Positions 11,046 through 23,019 of a stretch of DNA of 64,000 nt are shown here, one piece after another; the first letter of the stretch is position 1, and every line of letters begins with the position of its first letter. Origin of the DNA: Chrysemys picta bellii (Eukaryota > Chordata > Testudines > Emydidae). Under the pieces are notes generated by a model. The model saw only the letters and a list, made by a program, of their open reading frames with translations. It was not told the DNA's origin and did no database searches. The position numbers were made by a program, and so were the translations under genes. The stretch is from assembly GCF_011386835.1 (NCBI RefSeq), contig NC_088792.1, positions 45,374,882 through 45,438,881 on the forward strand, written 5' to 3'.

Positions 11046-12109
11046 ACAGCACACGACAGGAGGACACATTTTGATGGTGGGGCAGGGACAGATGTCCCAA
11101 TTGCCCCAGCAGAGAGGGGAGTTAATTGGACTTATTCTCCAAGATACTCTCCTGTCCAAGCACAGTGCCATTCCAAATTAAATCTGTGGTGGGCAGTTGC
11201 TGATTAAAACATGTTTTCCCTCCAGTCTTTCCCCACTTGTTTCTTAAAATTAAAAATAAATGATTCTGCAATAGTGCCATGAGTGTGGTTCAATAGACAC
11301 TAATTGAAGGGCCAACAGCATATTCATTGCCCAAAATGTTTAATTCTCCTCAACACTGTACAGTTTGCAGATGTATTTGTATTTTCTTTACCATTGTTTG
11401 ATCCTGTTGACTTTGAGGAAGTCATTTGCAACAAGCACAGGGGGGAAATGTAATAGAAAGACCCTTCTCATCTTAATGAGCAGACTCCACCATCTGGAGT
11501 TCCTGGACGATTCTGTGCTGTGACTTGTTATTTAGCTTAGACCAGACATCCAAAAAACAAATAAAAATATCAAGCCGAGAAGTTTCCTAGTAGTCTGAGC
11601 AGCTGTCCTGAATCATCACTGTGCAAGATGCTATAGTGAGCCCTGCCTGTGTGCTCAATAGATTGATCATATATTCCAAGGGTTTGATTGTACCATTTAG
11701 GCTCAACCCATGGAAGTTGTTACAAAGCTGCACAAGTCCATGGGGAACAGCACAAGCCATTCTGATTCATATCTGCCAGAACTCCTGGGTACCCAAAGGC
11801 AGAATGCCTTTTGGGGGGTGCAGCTTACCCTCCAATGTGACTGGCCAGCAGGCACATAGGGGACATAGCTATGCCCTTCTCTTTCCTCATTCTGTCTGGA
11901 TCACTATGGGTATGGCTCTATTTCAAGCTGGGGGCAGGTACTTCCCAGTTCAAGGAGACATACCCATGCTAGCTAGCTAGAATGAAGCCACGGTGTCAGG
12001 ATAGGCTAGCCACTCCGAATGCAAGTCCCTCATAAATGCTAGGTACACAGTTCGGTGGCAAACCCATCCCACAGCTTGCGCCACTGCAGCTATATTCTAT
12101 TTATAATAA
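11046..12109. other. Unassigned sequence
   Basis: I see no supported feature between the purine tract and the CR1 3' end that starts at about 12110. Confidence 0.45.
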
Positions 12110-14605
12110 CATATAAGAACATAAGAACAGCCATACTGGGTCCATCTAGCCCAGTATCCTGTCTTCCGACAGTGGCCAATGACAGGTGCCCCGAGGAAAT
12201 CAATGGAACAGGTAATCATCAAGTGATCCATCCCCTGTCGCCCATTCCCAGTGTCTGGCAAACAGAGGCTAGGGACACCACCCCTGCCCATCATGGCTAA
12301 ATAGCCACTGATGGACCTACCTTCCATGAATTTATCTAGTTCTCTTTTGAACCCTGTTACAGTCTTGGCCTTCACAACATCCTCTGGCCACAGGTTGACT
12401 GTGTGTTGTGTGAAGAAATACTTCCTTTTGTTCATTTTAAACCTGCTGCCTATTCATTTCATTTGGTGACCCCTAGTTCTTGTGTTACAAAAAGGAGTAA
12501 ATAACACTTCCTTATTTACTTTCTCCACACCAGATTTTATAGACCTCTATCATATCCCCCCTTAGTCATCTCATTTCCAAGCTGAAAAGTCCCAGTCTTA
12601 TCAATCTCTCCTCATACAGAAGCTGTTCCATACCCTTAATCGTTTTTGTTGCCCTTTCTGAATCTTTTCCAATTCCAATACATCTTTTTTTGAGATGAGG
12701 CGATCACATCTGCATGCAGTATTCAAGTTGTGGGCATACCATGAATTTATATAGAGGCAATGTGATATTTTCTGTCTTATTATCTATCCCTTTCTTAACG
12801 ATTCCCAATATTCCATTTGCTTTTTTGACCACCGCTGCACATTGAGTGGATGTTTTCAGAGAACTATTTGCAATGATGCCAAGATCTCTCTCGAGTGGTA
12901 ACAGCTAATTTAGACCCCATCATTTTACATGATAGTTGAGGTTATGTTTTCCAATGTGCATTACTTTGCTTTTATCAACATTGAATTTCATCTGCCATTT
13001 TGTTGCCCAGTCACCCAGTTTTGAGAGATCCCTTTGTAGCTCTTCACAGTCTGCCGAGAACTTAATTATTTTGAGCAGTTTTGTTTCATCTGCAAATTTT
13101 GCCACCTCACTTTTTACAGATCATTTATGAATATGTTGAATAGGACTGGGTCCCAGTACAGACCCCTGGGGTACACCACTCCTTATCTCTCTCCATTCTG
13201 AAAACTCACCATTTATTCCTACCCTTTGTTTCCTATCTTTTAACCAGTTACCAATCCATGAGAGGACCTTCCCTCTTATCCCATGAAAGCTTACTTTGCT
13301 TAAGAGCCTCTGGTGAGGGACCTTGTCAAAGGCTTTCTGAAAATCTAAAGTACACTATATGCACTGGTTCCCCCTTGTCCACATGCTTGTTTACCCCCTC
13401 AAAGAATTCTAGTAGTGAAGCATGATTTCCCTTTACAAAAACCATGTTGACTCTTCCCCAACAAATTATGTTCATCTATGTGTCTGACAATTCTGTTCTT
13501 TACTATAGTTTCAACCAATTTGCCCGGTACTGAAGTCAGGCTTACCGGCCTATAATTGCCGGGATCACCACTGGAGTCCTTTTTAAAAGTTGGCATCACA
13601 TTAGCTATCCTTAGGGTGACCAGACAGCAAGTGTGAAAAATCGGGACGGGGGTGGGGGGTAATAGGAGCCTATATAAAAAAAAGACCCCAAAATCGGGAC
13701 TGTCCCTATAAAATTGGGACATCTGGTCATCCTAGCTATCCTCCAGTCATTTGGTACAGAAGCTCATTTAAATGATAGGTGAAAAACCAGTTAGTAGTTC
13801 TGCAATTTCACATTTGAGCTCCTTCAGAACTCTTGGGTGAATACCATCTGGTCCTGGTTACATATTACTGTTTAATTTATCAATTTGTTCCAAAACCTCA
13901 TCTAATGACACCTCAAACTGGGACAGTTCCTGAGATGTCAGGCTCAGGTTTGGGAATCTCCCTCACATCCTCAGCTGTGAAGACCAATGCAAAGAATTCA
14001 TTTTGGTTTCTCCAGAATGGCTTTTATTGTCCTTGAGTGCTCCTTTAGCATCTTGATCGTCCAGTGGTCCCATTGGCTGTTTAGCAGGCTTCCTGCTTCC
14101 GATGTACTTAAAAAAAATTGCTATTACTTTTTGAGTCTTTGGCTAGCTGTTCTTCAAATTCTTTTTTGATCTTCCTAATTATATTTTTACACTTCACTCA
14201 CCAGAGTTCACCTTTCTATTTTCCTCACTAGGATTTAACTTCCACTTTTTAAAGGATGCCTTTTTGCCTCTTACTGCTTCTTTTACTTTGTTGTTTAGCC
14301 ACGGTGGCATTTTTTGGTCCTCTTGCTAGGTTTTTTTATTTGGGATATATATTTAAATTGAGCCTCTATTATGGTGTCTTTAAAAAGTTCCCATGCATCT
14401 TGCAGGGATTTCACTTTTGGCACTGTATCTTTTAATTTCTCTTTAACTAACTTCCTCATTTTTCTGTCGTTCCCCTTTCTGAAATTAAATGCTACCCTGT
14501 TGGGCTGCCGTGGTGTTACCCCTGTCACAGGGATTTTAAAGTTAATTATATTATCGTCACTACATATATAGTATCGGTCCAGCTATATCCACTTCTTGGA
14601 ATATA
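12110..14605 (-). mobile_element. CR1 LINE, 5'-truncated, minus strand
   Basis: The 3' end lies at 12110-12300 and has the typical TTCTTATGTTCTTATG / CTGACCCAGTATGG type sequence on the minus strand. Coding remnants follow upward. KFADETKLL and MKFNVDKSKVMHIGK (12920-13105, minus) are the end of the reverse transcriptase region and the start of the C-terminal part. Further up, PGNYRPVSLTSVPGK and GFCKGKSC (13399-13650) are the RT fingers and palm entry. At 14295-14528, KGNDRKMRKLVKEKL is the linker between endonuclease and RT. Stops and frameshifts break it throughout. It is split by a MITE at 13611-13732. The endonuclease end is missing. Confidence 0.9.
13611..13732. mobile_element. MITE nested in CR1
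   Basis: The 122-bp insert starts TTAGGGTGACCAG and ends CTGGTCATCC, giving inverted ends. It is flanked by a perfect 9-bp direct repeat, TAGCTATCC (13602-13610 and 13733-13741). Removing it restores the continuous CR1 sequence. The duplication length fits hAT-like rather than Tc1-like insertion. It has no coding capacity. Confidence 0.8.
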
Positions 14606-15029
14606 AGCACCTTTAGCATGCTAGCTTGATAAGACCTAGTTCCACTATGTGTCCTGGGAAACACACTCTCTGCTCCAAGCGTGGACATACGCTAGTTGCC
14701 CCCAGGCAAGTAGGGACAGAACACAGGGCTGCATTTGGGCCTGGCCCTTATGCAGACTATGAAAGTGGAGGAAGTTTCTTTTCCTCTGTGCAACCAGGGA
14801 AAGGCAGAATCTAATTGAGTTAGAGGTAGGGATTTGCTTTCAAAATTTTCTTGTGACTGGCTTTCACACTGGAGTAGGGCTTAGCTCTTGGATATCTGAT
14901 AACTGGAGCTGGTTAAAAATTTTGATAGAACATTTTTCTTTTGGAAAATGCCAGTTAGTCAAAATCAGAACTGTCCCTGGGAACACAGAGATTTTGACAA
15001 AATTTCATTAAAAAAAAAAAAAATGAAAC
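14606..15029. other. Unassigned, with AGCTGGTTAAAAATT repeat
   Basis: Most of this is unrecognised. At about 14905-15010 lies a second copy of the AT-rich repeat seen at 7925, followed by an A run at 15010-15023. Confidence 0.4.
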
Positions 15030-15664
15030 TGTGATAGGGAGTTCAGAGGGCGAGATGGCCTAGTGATTAATGCACCCAACTTCCAGCCCTTTGCCTGTCG
15101 GGGCAGTAGAGGTACATATTCCTGAGTTTAAGCTGGGGGTCTTCAGCTTTCCACTTGCATCTGGGTCTAGGCCATTAAGGAGGTGTGGCAGGAGGACCCA
15201 ACCCCTCCCCTCTCCAACAGGTCCCAACCCAGCAACACAGGTAGGGTCCTCCCTGAAGTGAGTCTAAGTTGCTTCCCTGGGCTACTTACTACCTCTACAT
15301 CCCTTCAGTTTGGGGTGTGACCCCTATAGTCCAAACAGTCAATCACCATACAACAAAAGAGTCCAAAGGAGCAGGGCCCTACAGGACCTATGAGTTCTCA
15401 AAGGGGGTGGTGGCTAGAGAAGGCATTGTCTGGGGGCCTTGCCTGCTCTGTGGTCACCTCTAAGGTTCAACCTTCTGACTGGCCTCTAGGAGAAGGATTC
15501 CTCTTTCCTACAGTCTGTCCACCACCGTTTGCCTGGGATTCTGAGCTCCCTTTTAACCCGCTCCTCCAGTTGGAGCAGTCAGCAGGCCTGCAGGGGCTAC
15601 CTGGACCCAGTATTGCCTTTCAACCCCTTCACTTCCAGTGTGGCGTTTGTATACCCCCATCACA
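15030..15664 (-). repeat. Solo LTR-like element, minus strand
   Basis: On the plus strand the unit runs from TGTGATAGGG to CCCCCATCACA, so both orientations give TG...CA ends. Flanks are GAAAC (15025-15029) and GAAGC (15665-15669), a 5-bp duplication with one difference. A second copy in the opposite orientation lies at 46809-47450 and shares the AAACCCCACACTGG-type start and the ACTGG..CCAGGT region. No coding sequence is present. The orientation is arbitrary and was chosen to match the plus-strand copy at 46809. Confidence 0.6.
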
Positions 15665-15689
15665 GAAGCATATCAATAAAGCTGAAATG

Positions 15690-15960
15690 TTCCATTTTTA
15701 CCAAATTGAAACAGAACATTTCACGTTTGGGTTTCAAATTGACTTTGCTTCGTATTATAAATAATATAAAATTTAAAAAGTCAAAATCAGAACAAAATAT
15801 TTCAGCTTTATCAAAACAAAGCATTTAGATAGACCAAACACTTTTTTAAAAAAATAATTTTGCAAAGGAAATTTTTTGTTTGTTTGTTTTTGTTCTGATT
15901 AAGAATTAAAACAATTTAAAAATCATGGCATTTCCCATTAAATGGATATTCTGGTTCCCA
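15690..15960. repeat. AT-rich repeat resembling T/A-rich MITEs
   Basis: The stretch alternates AAATGTTCC, AACATTTCAC and TCAAAATCAGAAC words on both strands, similar to other AT-rich self-complementary patches at about 44425-44920 and 56560-56700. Boundaries and class are uncertain. Confidence 0.3.
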
Positions 15961-16036
15961 CACAGCTTTACTAATAACATAATTGATTGAGCAACAGAGG
16001 GTCCTGTGGCACCTTTGAGACTAACAGAAGTACTGG

Positions 16037-16075
16037 GAGCATAAGCTTTCGTGGGTAAGAACCTCACTTCTTCAG
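16037..16075 (-). ncRNA. Hammerhead-ribozyme-like core, Penelope tail
   Basis: On the minus strand, CUGAAGA (complement of 16069-16075), the subfamily 1 stem II, GAAA, stem III GC-UUAU-GC and UC are all intact, identical in core to the copy at 1677-1716. It sits between the GIY-YIG coding remnant and the element end, where Penelope-like elements are known to carry hammerheads. Confidence 0.6.
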
Positions 16076-16140
16076 ATGCAAGTAATGGAAATCTCCAGAG
16101 GCAGGTATAAATCAGTGTGGAGATAACGAGGTTAGTTCAA

Positions 16141-16641
16141 TCAGGGAGGGTGAGGTGCTCTGCTAGCAGTTGAGTTGTGAACACCAAGGGAGGAGAAACT
16201 GTTTCTGTAGTTGGATAGCCATTCACAGTCTTTGTTTAATCCTGATCTGATGGTGTCAAATTTGCAAATGAACTGGAGCTCAGCAGTTTCTCTTTGGAGT
16301 CTTTGGAGTCTGGTCCTGAAGTTTTTTTGCTGTAAGATGGCAACCTTTACATCTGCTATTGTGTGGCCAGGGAGGTTGAAGTGTTCTCCTACAGGTTTTT
16401 GTAGATTGCCATTCCTGATATCTGACTTGTGTCCATTTATCCTCTTGCGTAGTGACTGTCCAATTTGGCCAATGTACATAGCAGAGGGGCATTGCTGGCA
16501 TATGATGGCATATATAACATTGGTGGACGTGCAGGTGAATGAGCCGGTGATGTTGTAGCTGATCTGGTTAGGTCCTGTGATGGTGTTGCTGGTGTAGATA
16601 TGTGGGCAGAGTTGGCATCGAGGTTTGTTGAGTACATCCAA
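16141..16641 (-). pseudogene. Penelope-like GIY-YIG endonuclease domain
   Basis: This open frame of 166 codons encodes the C-terminal part of a Penelope-like reverse transcriptase/endonuclease. The GIY-YIG nuclease domain nicks target DNA for integration. Visible in order are a CQLCPH cysteine motif (about residues 9-14), IYAII (the GIY equivalent) with a CQQCP pair, MYIGQ (the YIG equivalent), then SLRKRINGHK with the conserved arginine, and a VGEHFNLPGH segment. The start codon is not native. The frame simply opens after truncation of the N-terminal RT. It is most similar to the copy at 55540-56103. It is a retroelement fragment, not a host gene. The assignment is strong because the motif order is characteristic. 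Confidence 0.85.
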
Positions 16642-16660
16642 ATAGATATTGGCTTTCTGG

Positions 16661-17282
16661 GGAAGATTTCAGTGTTGCCAATTCTCACAATTTTGTGACA
16701 AGTCTCATGATCTCTGATGCTTGTTTTAAAGCCCCGCCTACTGGAACCATGTGATCTAAAGAGAATCTCAGCTTTCATTTAATAAAAAGAGTAAATTTCT
16801 AGCCTTTGTGGTTGCAGAGCAAAGCTTGAAAATTTGACCCAAGTGCACCCAAAAAGCACAAAACCTGAAAAACAAATAACAAGAACCCAGAATTTATTGT
16901 TTTTAAAATGTCATGATTTTAAACCAATCTTATGGCTTTTTGTGGCCTAACTCATGATTTTTGAATGCTTTGGGTTGGCAATAGTGTTAATTAGAGGTCA
17001 TAACCCTGCCCAAGCCAGGAATGGGCAAAAGTGTTGATCCAGGCCAGGAAATAGATATTATAGTCCTACTCTCTAACAGTCTTTACACTCAGTTTTCAAG
17101 CCCAGGTGTATCACCACAGCTCCCTCCTTGCCATTTTGACATTCTGCAGTCTATGTCACACAAAAGCCTCCTAGCATAGCTGACAGCTTCTTCTCATTAG
17201 AGGTCTGCAATTGAAAACAGTAGTAATTCTGTAGGCCACCATTACCATACACTGACAGCACTTTGAAATGATATGTGCATGG
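16661..17282. other. Unassigned sequence
   Basis: I recognise nothing here beyond the flank of the Penelope element. Confidence 0.4.
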
Positions 17283-17596
17283 CAGGGTGATCACCTTTGT
17301 TGGATGGAAATAAAGGAAAACCACATGAAAAATAAGGGACAATGCTTTATTTTAAGGGCATTTATAGGGAACTCTATTTCCCTTAGCTTATCATGTGTTT
17401 GTCTCTCAAGCATATATTTCTACTCCCCTCAAATATACAATTCAATTGCATAAGCTTCAATATAATGTTTAAAATGGTACTTATGATCAATTTTAATACA
17501 TTTCAATAAATCTCAAAATAAGGGATGGGTGGTCACACTAAGGGACAAATCAATGAAGTAAGGGGCAGTCTCTTGAAATAAGGGACAGGTGATCAT
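17283..17596. mobile_element. Possible MITE with TGATCACCT ends
   Basis: The left end reads GGGTGATCACCTTTG. The right end, on the other strand, reads AATGATCACCTGTCCC. Internal words AATAAGGGACA and CTTATTTCAAG occur in both orientations. The ends resemble those of the nested MITE at 13611 (GGGTGACCAG). No target duplication was confirmed. Confidence 0.4.
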
Positions 17597-18620
17597 TGTG
17601 ACACTCTGTACCTCAAAATAGCACTATGGAATCTCAAATTCACCACCACGATATGATTATGATAAGTTTTGTACAAAGCGTGCCTTTGAGGTATCATTTA
17701 AATAGTCTCGTTCTGTTGAACATTGCCTTCCTGTTGAATTATGTGTGTTACCATTGTATCTGAAGTTATGAAGTTTTGCTATGTGTGTGTTACTGAAATA
17801 TGTTGTGAAGTTGGGAGATGCCCACACCGGGCCTTTCACTGACAACAAAGGAGCAACTATCACTGGCCAGGCAGGCATTGATGGATCTTACTAGCACCTG
17901 GAGAGAAAATATAAATGAGGGTCAATGATATCATCACTTGGCCTCTCTCCTCCCCCATCTCAACTCCTGGAAGATCATTTGGAAGACAAAGACTTTGAAC
18001 TGGGGAAATTGGTCCCAGGCAGAGAAGGAAACTTCACCAGTGAAATAAGAATTGTAAACTGCCTGAAACATCCAAAGAGGTGAGAAACTACTTAATTCAA
18101 ATCTTGCTTCAACTGTAGAATTTAGACTGTGATTTTATTTTTATTTCTTATGTAACCAACTTTGATATCTGTGCCTGCTACTTATAATCACTTAAAATCA
18201 ATCTTTCTGAAGCTAATAAGTCTGTCTTATATTTTATCTAAAATGGTGTGGTTTTGGTTGAAGTGCCTGGCGAATCTCAGCTGTTGTATGTCCACTACCC
18301 TTCATTGGAGTATCAAAGTAATTAACGAGCTTGGACAGTACAAGGGAGTCTTGAGCAGTGTAAGATTTCTGGAATGCAAGGCTGGGGTGATTTGCTGGTG
18401 CCTCTCTCTGTATAATTCATGAGTGGCTTAGAGAGCAGTCATTCAATTTAGCTGGGCCTGGGTCTCCACATGCTGATGGCTGAGTGAGCACAGTGCCTGG
18501 AGAGCTCTGCTACTTGTCACTGGCATAGAATTGAGAGAGACAGCCCAGGCTGGAGAGTTAAGGGAGCACAGCAGTCCCACAGTTTCAGGTTTTACCCCGG
18601 GGATCCCATCAGAGTCACCC
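17597..18620 (+). repeat. LTR-like unit, plus strand (tentative)
   Basis: The unit starts TGTGACACTCTGTACC, and a matching GTCACC occurs near 18614-18619. The middle holds GATATCATCACTTGGCC and CTCTCCTCCCCC, followed by a T-rich part with AATAAGTC-like polyadenylation words at about 18210. This is an ordinary LTR layout, but there is no coding sequence and the flanks do not show a clear duplication. The right edge is therefore uncertain. Confidence 0.35.
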
Positions 18621-18779
18621 TAGAACATGGGCTCCTGCCCACATGGTGCCATGCGCTTAGTCAGCACTATCAGTCTCATTGTCATGTTCAAGGAAATAAA
18701 ACTCAAAGACACACACCAAAAACATTTTATATGTATGGAATAGATGGTGTTAAGGATAAAATAAACGCAATCCATTCCA

Positions 18780-18905
18780 ATTATATACTCAGTGATAATT
18801 AGGTTGTAATTTTTTTGTTTTGTGTTTGTATGGCACCTAGTACTATGCAGTTCTAGTCTGTGACTGGGGGTCTAAGTGTTACTGGAGTACAAATAAATAA
18901 ATATT
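18780..18905 (+). repeat. Old LINE 3'-end fragment (L3/CR1-like)
   Basis: The words TGGCACCTAGTACTATG, GACTGGGGGTCTAAG and TACAAATAAATAAATA match the pattern of a widespread old amniote LINE 3' end ending in an (AAT)n-like tail. A partial relative may occur on the other strand near 29968-30010. Confidence 0.4.
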
Positions 18906-19818
18906 ACACTCTATCTTCCCATTGACTTCAATATGAAACATGCACAAAACAGTGGCAGGATTAGGCCCTATGATAAATATTACTGTGTCTGTTGGTTTCA
19001 GATACCTTTCCACCAATGAGTTTGAAACGAAGTCAGGTGTGTGGATAGGAGAAGACAGAATTCTGTAAAGCCAAAAAAATTTCTGAAATTATTTCACAGT
19101 AAAAAATGCTTATGTTCTTCCATTTTCTTCTTAAAGTCATTCATTGTGTACATTTTTAATCTTTCTGCTTCTCTTGCTATTTAACAATGACCTGCAGTCT
19201 CTGTGCATGAAGCTTTAAACTTGAATTAAGACATTAGTTGGGGACTTCAATTAACCAGTATGGATTGTCTGCCCCTGGATCTGACCCCCTAGTAAAAATA
19301 CTTTAAGGAAAAAAACACATCACATTGAGAAGGGGCTGCCCATTCAATCCCAAATGCCATCTGGGAACATAATGACTTAGTTCTTTCTGCCCTCACATTA
19401 ATAGAGCAAGCTCACGTATTCTAAGAAGCACTTTAATTCCCTCTGATGTTTTCATTATGAATTCCTTTATGGCAGAACTCATTTGCAATAATGCATATGT
19501 AATTTTGGAAATGAAAAGGAAATTCTGTCACCTTCAGGACATTATTAACCTGCAGAAATGCTGAGCCACACATATAATTCAAAAGTGCTAGCACCAGCAA
19601 GCTCTCAAAACATTTAAAAAATAAAATGAGTAAATGAAATGAAATTATATGCAATAATTATTGAAAAATGCACTACAATGCTCTAAAAGAGAAGTTCCTT
19701 GAATTTAATAACTGTACAGGCTTTTGAAAGTTAGTTGTCTACACCATCTATATCCCTCCCCTTCCTCTCTTTCTTTACACCCCCATTATATGTTTCTTTG
19801 ATTTACTGTGTTTATGAT
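18906..19818. other. Unassigned AT-rich sequence
   Basis: I see no gene or recognisable transposon in this stretch. Confidence 0.45.
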
Positions 19819-20640
19819 TGTCATAAACATACAGCAAAGGGTAGCATAAAATCCCTCTTTTCCCTATAAAGGGTTAATTCCTCTTTTACCCGTAAAGGGT
19901 TAAGAAGCTCAGATAACCTGGTTGGCACCTGACCAAAAGGACCAATATGGGGAGAAGATACTTTCAAATCTGTGGGGGAAGGTTCTTGTTTGTGTCTTTG
20001 CTTTGTTCTCTCGGAGTCAGCAAAGGAACCAGGGCAGGGTAAATACATCTCCCTAAGCCATATCTGGACTAAGCATCTAGTCTTGCAGAAATAGTAAGTA
20101 ATAGCAAAGAAATGCGTTAGATTATCTTTTGTTTTAGCTTGTGAATTTTCCCTGTGCTAAGAGGGAGGTTTATCCCTGTTTTTGTAATTTTAAAGTTTTG
20201 GCTAGAAGGAAAATCCTCTGTGTTTGGAATCTTTTTGTTACCCTGTAAAGTTATCTTCCATCCTGATTTTACAGAGGTGATTCTTTTATCTTTTTAAATA
20301 AACTTCTTTTAAGAACCTGATTGTTTTTCAGTGTCCTAAAGACCCAAGGGGGTTGATCTGTGCTCACTTTGTAACCAATTGGTTAGGATATTATTCTCAA
20401 GCCTCCCCAGGAAAGGGGGTTTAGGGGCTTGGGGGGATATTTTGGGGGGAGGTAGGACTCCAAGTGGCCCTCCCTGAATGTTTGTTTAAATCACTTGGTG
20501 GTGGCAGCGATCAAGGACAAGGTGGAACTTGTGCCTTGGGAAAGTTTTAACCTAAGCTGGTAAAAATAAGCTTAGGGGGTCTTTCATGTGGGTCCCCACA
20601 CCTGTACCCCAGAGTTCAGAGTGGGGAAGGAACCCTGACA
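19819..20640 (+). repeat. Solo LTR, endogenous-retrovirus type
   Basis: The 822-bp unit starts TGTCATAAACATACAGC and ends GGAACCCTGACA. It is flanked by ATGAT (19814-19818) and ATGGT (20641-20645), a 5-bp duplication with one mismatch. AATAAA at 20297-20302, followed by a T-rich then G-rich region, fits the R/U5 boundary of an LTR on the plus strand. There are no gag, pol or env remnants beside it, so it is a solo LTR left by recombination. Confidence 0.75.
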
Positions 20641-21242
20641 ATGGTCCATCAATTAGACTTGATATTTCTGTGCTGAACCATGAGAACTACTTTTACTAAC
20701 ATTTACCCATTTTGAGAGGCTCTCATGTATTTTGAAGCAAAAGATATGGTCAAAAATTATTTCTTGTTATGTAATGAGTCACTGACTCTGTGGTCTCTGG
20801 GCATGAATATGAAATAGTGCCTTAATGTCTCTTTGCAAAGGAATTGCTTATTGTATTTGGGTATGAGAGCGAGCCCTCGGGTTAAATTGTAGTTTTAGTA
20901 AAGAGGGATTTAGCCTGGAGGCAGTGGGCATGATTCCCCATTGCTTTGCAACTTGTGTAGTCATTTATATATGTGGAAAATGCTGCCAAATCAGGATTTT
21001 CCATTCACACCAATGGTTGCATTTTAGACCCATTTGAAACTAATGTCACTGATTAACAGGAAACAAAGCAGTAGAGAATCAAGCCAAAGCTCTTCAACTA
21101 ACCAGAAGAGACAATGTTAAGGTCATTATTCTAATCTGTTGATAACATGCACACATTTGCTTTCTTGGTGAAAATCAAGTGCATGCGTTATTCGGTGTGT
21201 CTTGAGGTGGCCCCTGTTCCACCAATAGGTGTTTATATATAA
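20641..21242. other. Unassigned sequence
   Basis: I recognise nothing in this stretch between the solo LTR and the CR1 fragment. Confidence 0.4.
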
Positions 21243-21400
21243 ATAAGAATATAGGAATTGCCACAGTGGATCAGACATGTGGTCCATTTAGTCTAATATC
21301 CTGTCACTAACAGTGGTGAGCAGCAGACCTTTCAGAGGAAGGTGCAAGAAATTCCACAGCAGGTAAATGAAGGATAATCTGTCCCCCGAAGAAAGGAAGA
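21243..21400 (-). mobile_element. CR1 3'-end fragment, minus strand
   Basis: ATAAGAATATAGGAATTGCC, then CAGTGGATCAGACATGTGG and TCTAATATCCTGTCACTAAC, match in diverged form the 3' untranslated end of the CR1 copies at 12110 and 39605 in the same orientation. It is a severely 5'-truncated old copy. Confidence 0.7.
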
Positions 21401-21779
21401 AATGTTAACCTAGAGGCCCAAGGTGTCAAACTGCTGCTTTTTGCCGTTGTATCAGTGTGAGCCAACTAGCTAGAGAGGGGGAAGTAGGTAAATAAGACTG
21501 AACAAAGAATAAAGGTTCTACTATTACTGCTGGAGCTGTTCAAGCAAAACAATGTGGGGGAAAGCAAGCAGTCATCTTGACTGACCACATGCAAGCCTCC
21601 AGAAACAGCCTGTAGCATGCATCGAGGATCTATAACCAGTAGAGGGAGTTCAAGCGCAGCCATAGGAAGAATACTGCAATAGCCGGGGGAGAGAAAACAG
21701 GTGCAAACAGTGCACAGTAAAAACAAAAGGAAAAAAAGAATTTCCCTGTGGCTGAGATTATGTCCAGGGGCATGGATCC

Positions 21780-23007
21780 AACAACAATCCAACCTGATTG
21801 CCTTCTATGATGAAATAACTGGCTCTGTGGATATGGTGAAAGCAGTGGATTTGATATATTTTGACTTTAGCAAAGCTTTTGATACGGTCTCCCACAGTAT
21901 TCTTGCCAGCAAGTTAAAGAAGTATGAATTGGACGAATGGACTATAAGGTGGATAGAAAGCTAGCTAGATTGTCGGCCTCAATGGGTAGTGATCAACGGC
22001 TCGATGTCTAGTTGGCAGCCAGTATCAAGCGGAGTGCCCCAGGGGTCAGTCCTGGGGCTGGTTTTGTTCAACATCTTGATTAATGATCTGGATGATGGGA
22101 TGAACTGCACCCTCAGGAAGTTCGCAGATGACACTAAGCTGGGGGGAGAGGTAGATATGCTGGAGGGTAGGGATAGGGTCCAGAGTGACCTAGACAAATT
22201 GAAGGATTGGGCCAAAGAAATCTGAGGTTCAACAAGGACAAGTGCAGAGTCCTGCACTTAGGAAGGAAGAATCCCATGCACCACTAAAGTCTGGGGACCG
22301 ACTAGCTAAGCAGCAGTTCTGCAGAAAAGGACCTGGGGATTACAGTGGATGAGAAGCTGGATATGAGTCAGCAGTGTGCCCTTGTTGCCAAGAAGGCCAA
22401 CGACATACTGGGTTGTATTAGTAGAAGCATTGCCAGCAGATCGAGAGAAGTGATTATTCCCCTCTATTAGGCACTGGTGAGGCCACACCTGGAGTATTGC
22501 ATCCAGTTTTGGTCCCCCACATTACAGAAGGGATGTGGGCAAATTGGAAAGAGTCCAGCAGAGGGCAACGAAAATGATTAGCGAGCTGAGGCACATGACT
22601 TACGAGGAAGGCTGAGGAAACTGGGGTTATTTAGTCTGCAGAAGAGAAGAGTGAGGGGGGATTTGATAGCAGCCTTCAATTACCTGAAGGGGGGGTTCCA
22701 AAGAGGATGGAGCTAGGCTCTTCTCCATGGTGGCAGATGACAGAACAAGAAGCAATGGTCTCAAGTTGCAGTGGGGGAGATCTAGGTTGGATATTAAGAA
22801 ACACTATTTCACTAGGAGGTTGGTGAAGCACTGGAAGGGGGTACCTAGGGAGGTGGTGGAATCTCCATCATTAGAGGTTTTTAAGGCCCAGATGTCACAA
22901 AGCCCTGGCTGGGATGATTTAGTTGGTGTTGGTCCTGCTTTGAGCAGGTGCTTGGACTAGATGACCTCCTGAGGTCTCTTACAAACCCTAATCTTCTATG
23001 ATTCTAA
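21780..23007 (+). mobile_element. CR1 LINE, 5'-truncated, plus strand
   Basis: The coding remnant opens with NLIAFYDEITGSVD and VDLIYFDFSKAFDTVSHSIL (RT motif with catalytic D), followed after a stop by [11 protein letters not shown] and [18 protein letters not shown] follows with the catalytic ADD at about 22120-22128. The C-terminal part continues to about 22900. The element ends with TCTATGATTCTAA at 22994-23007, the classical CR1 3' octamer repeat. Stops and shifts make it inactive. It ends 13 bases before the gag start of the gypsy element, so it has probably inserted into or replaced that element's 5' end. Confidence 0.92.
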
Positions 23008-23019
23008 GAGAACAGTGAA

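Larger units (their letters stand above)
15992..16660 (-). mobile_element. Penelope-like element, 5'-truncated, with tail
   Basis: The minus strand carries a C-terminal GIY-YIG coding remnant (16141-16641) followed directly by a tail of subfamily 1, which includes a hammerhead-like core (16037-16075). The terminal 30 or so bases of the tail (the ACACGGCTACC part) are missing at 15992. The reverse transcriptase part is absent. This copy shows that the short tail repeats elsewhere in the window belong to a Penelope-like retroelement. Confidence 0.8.
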
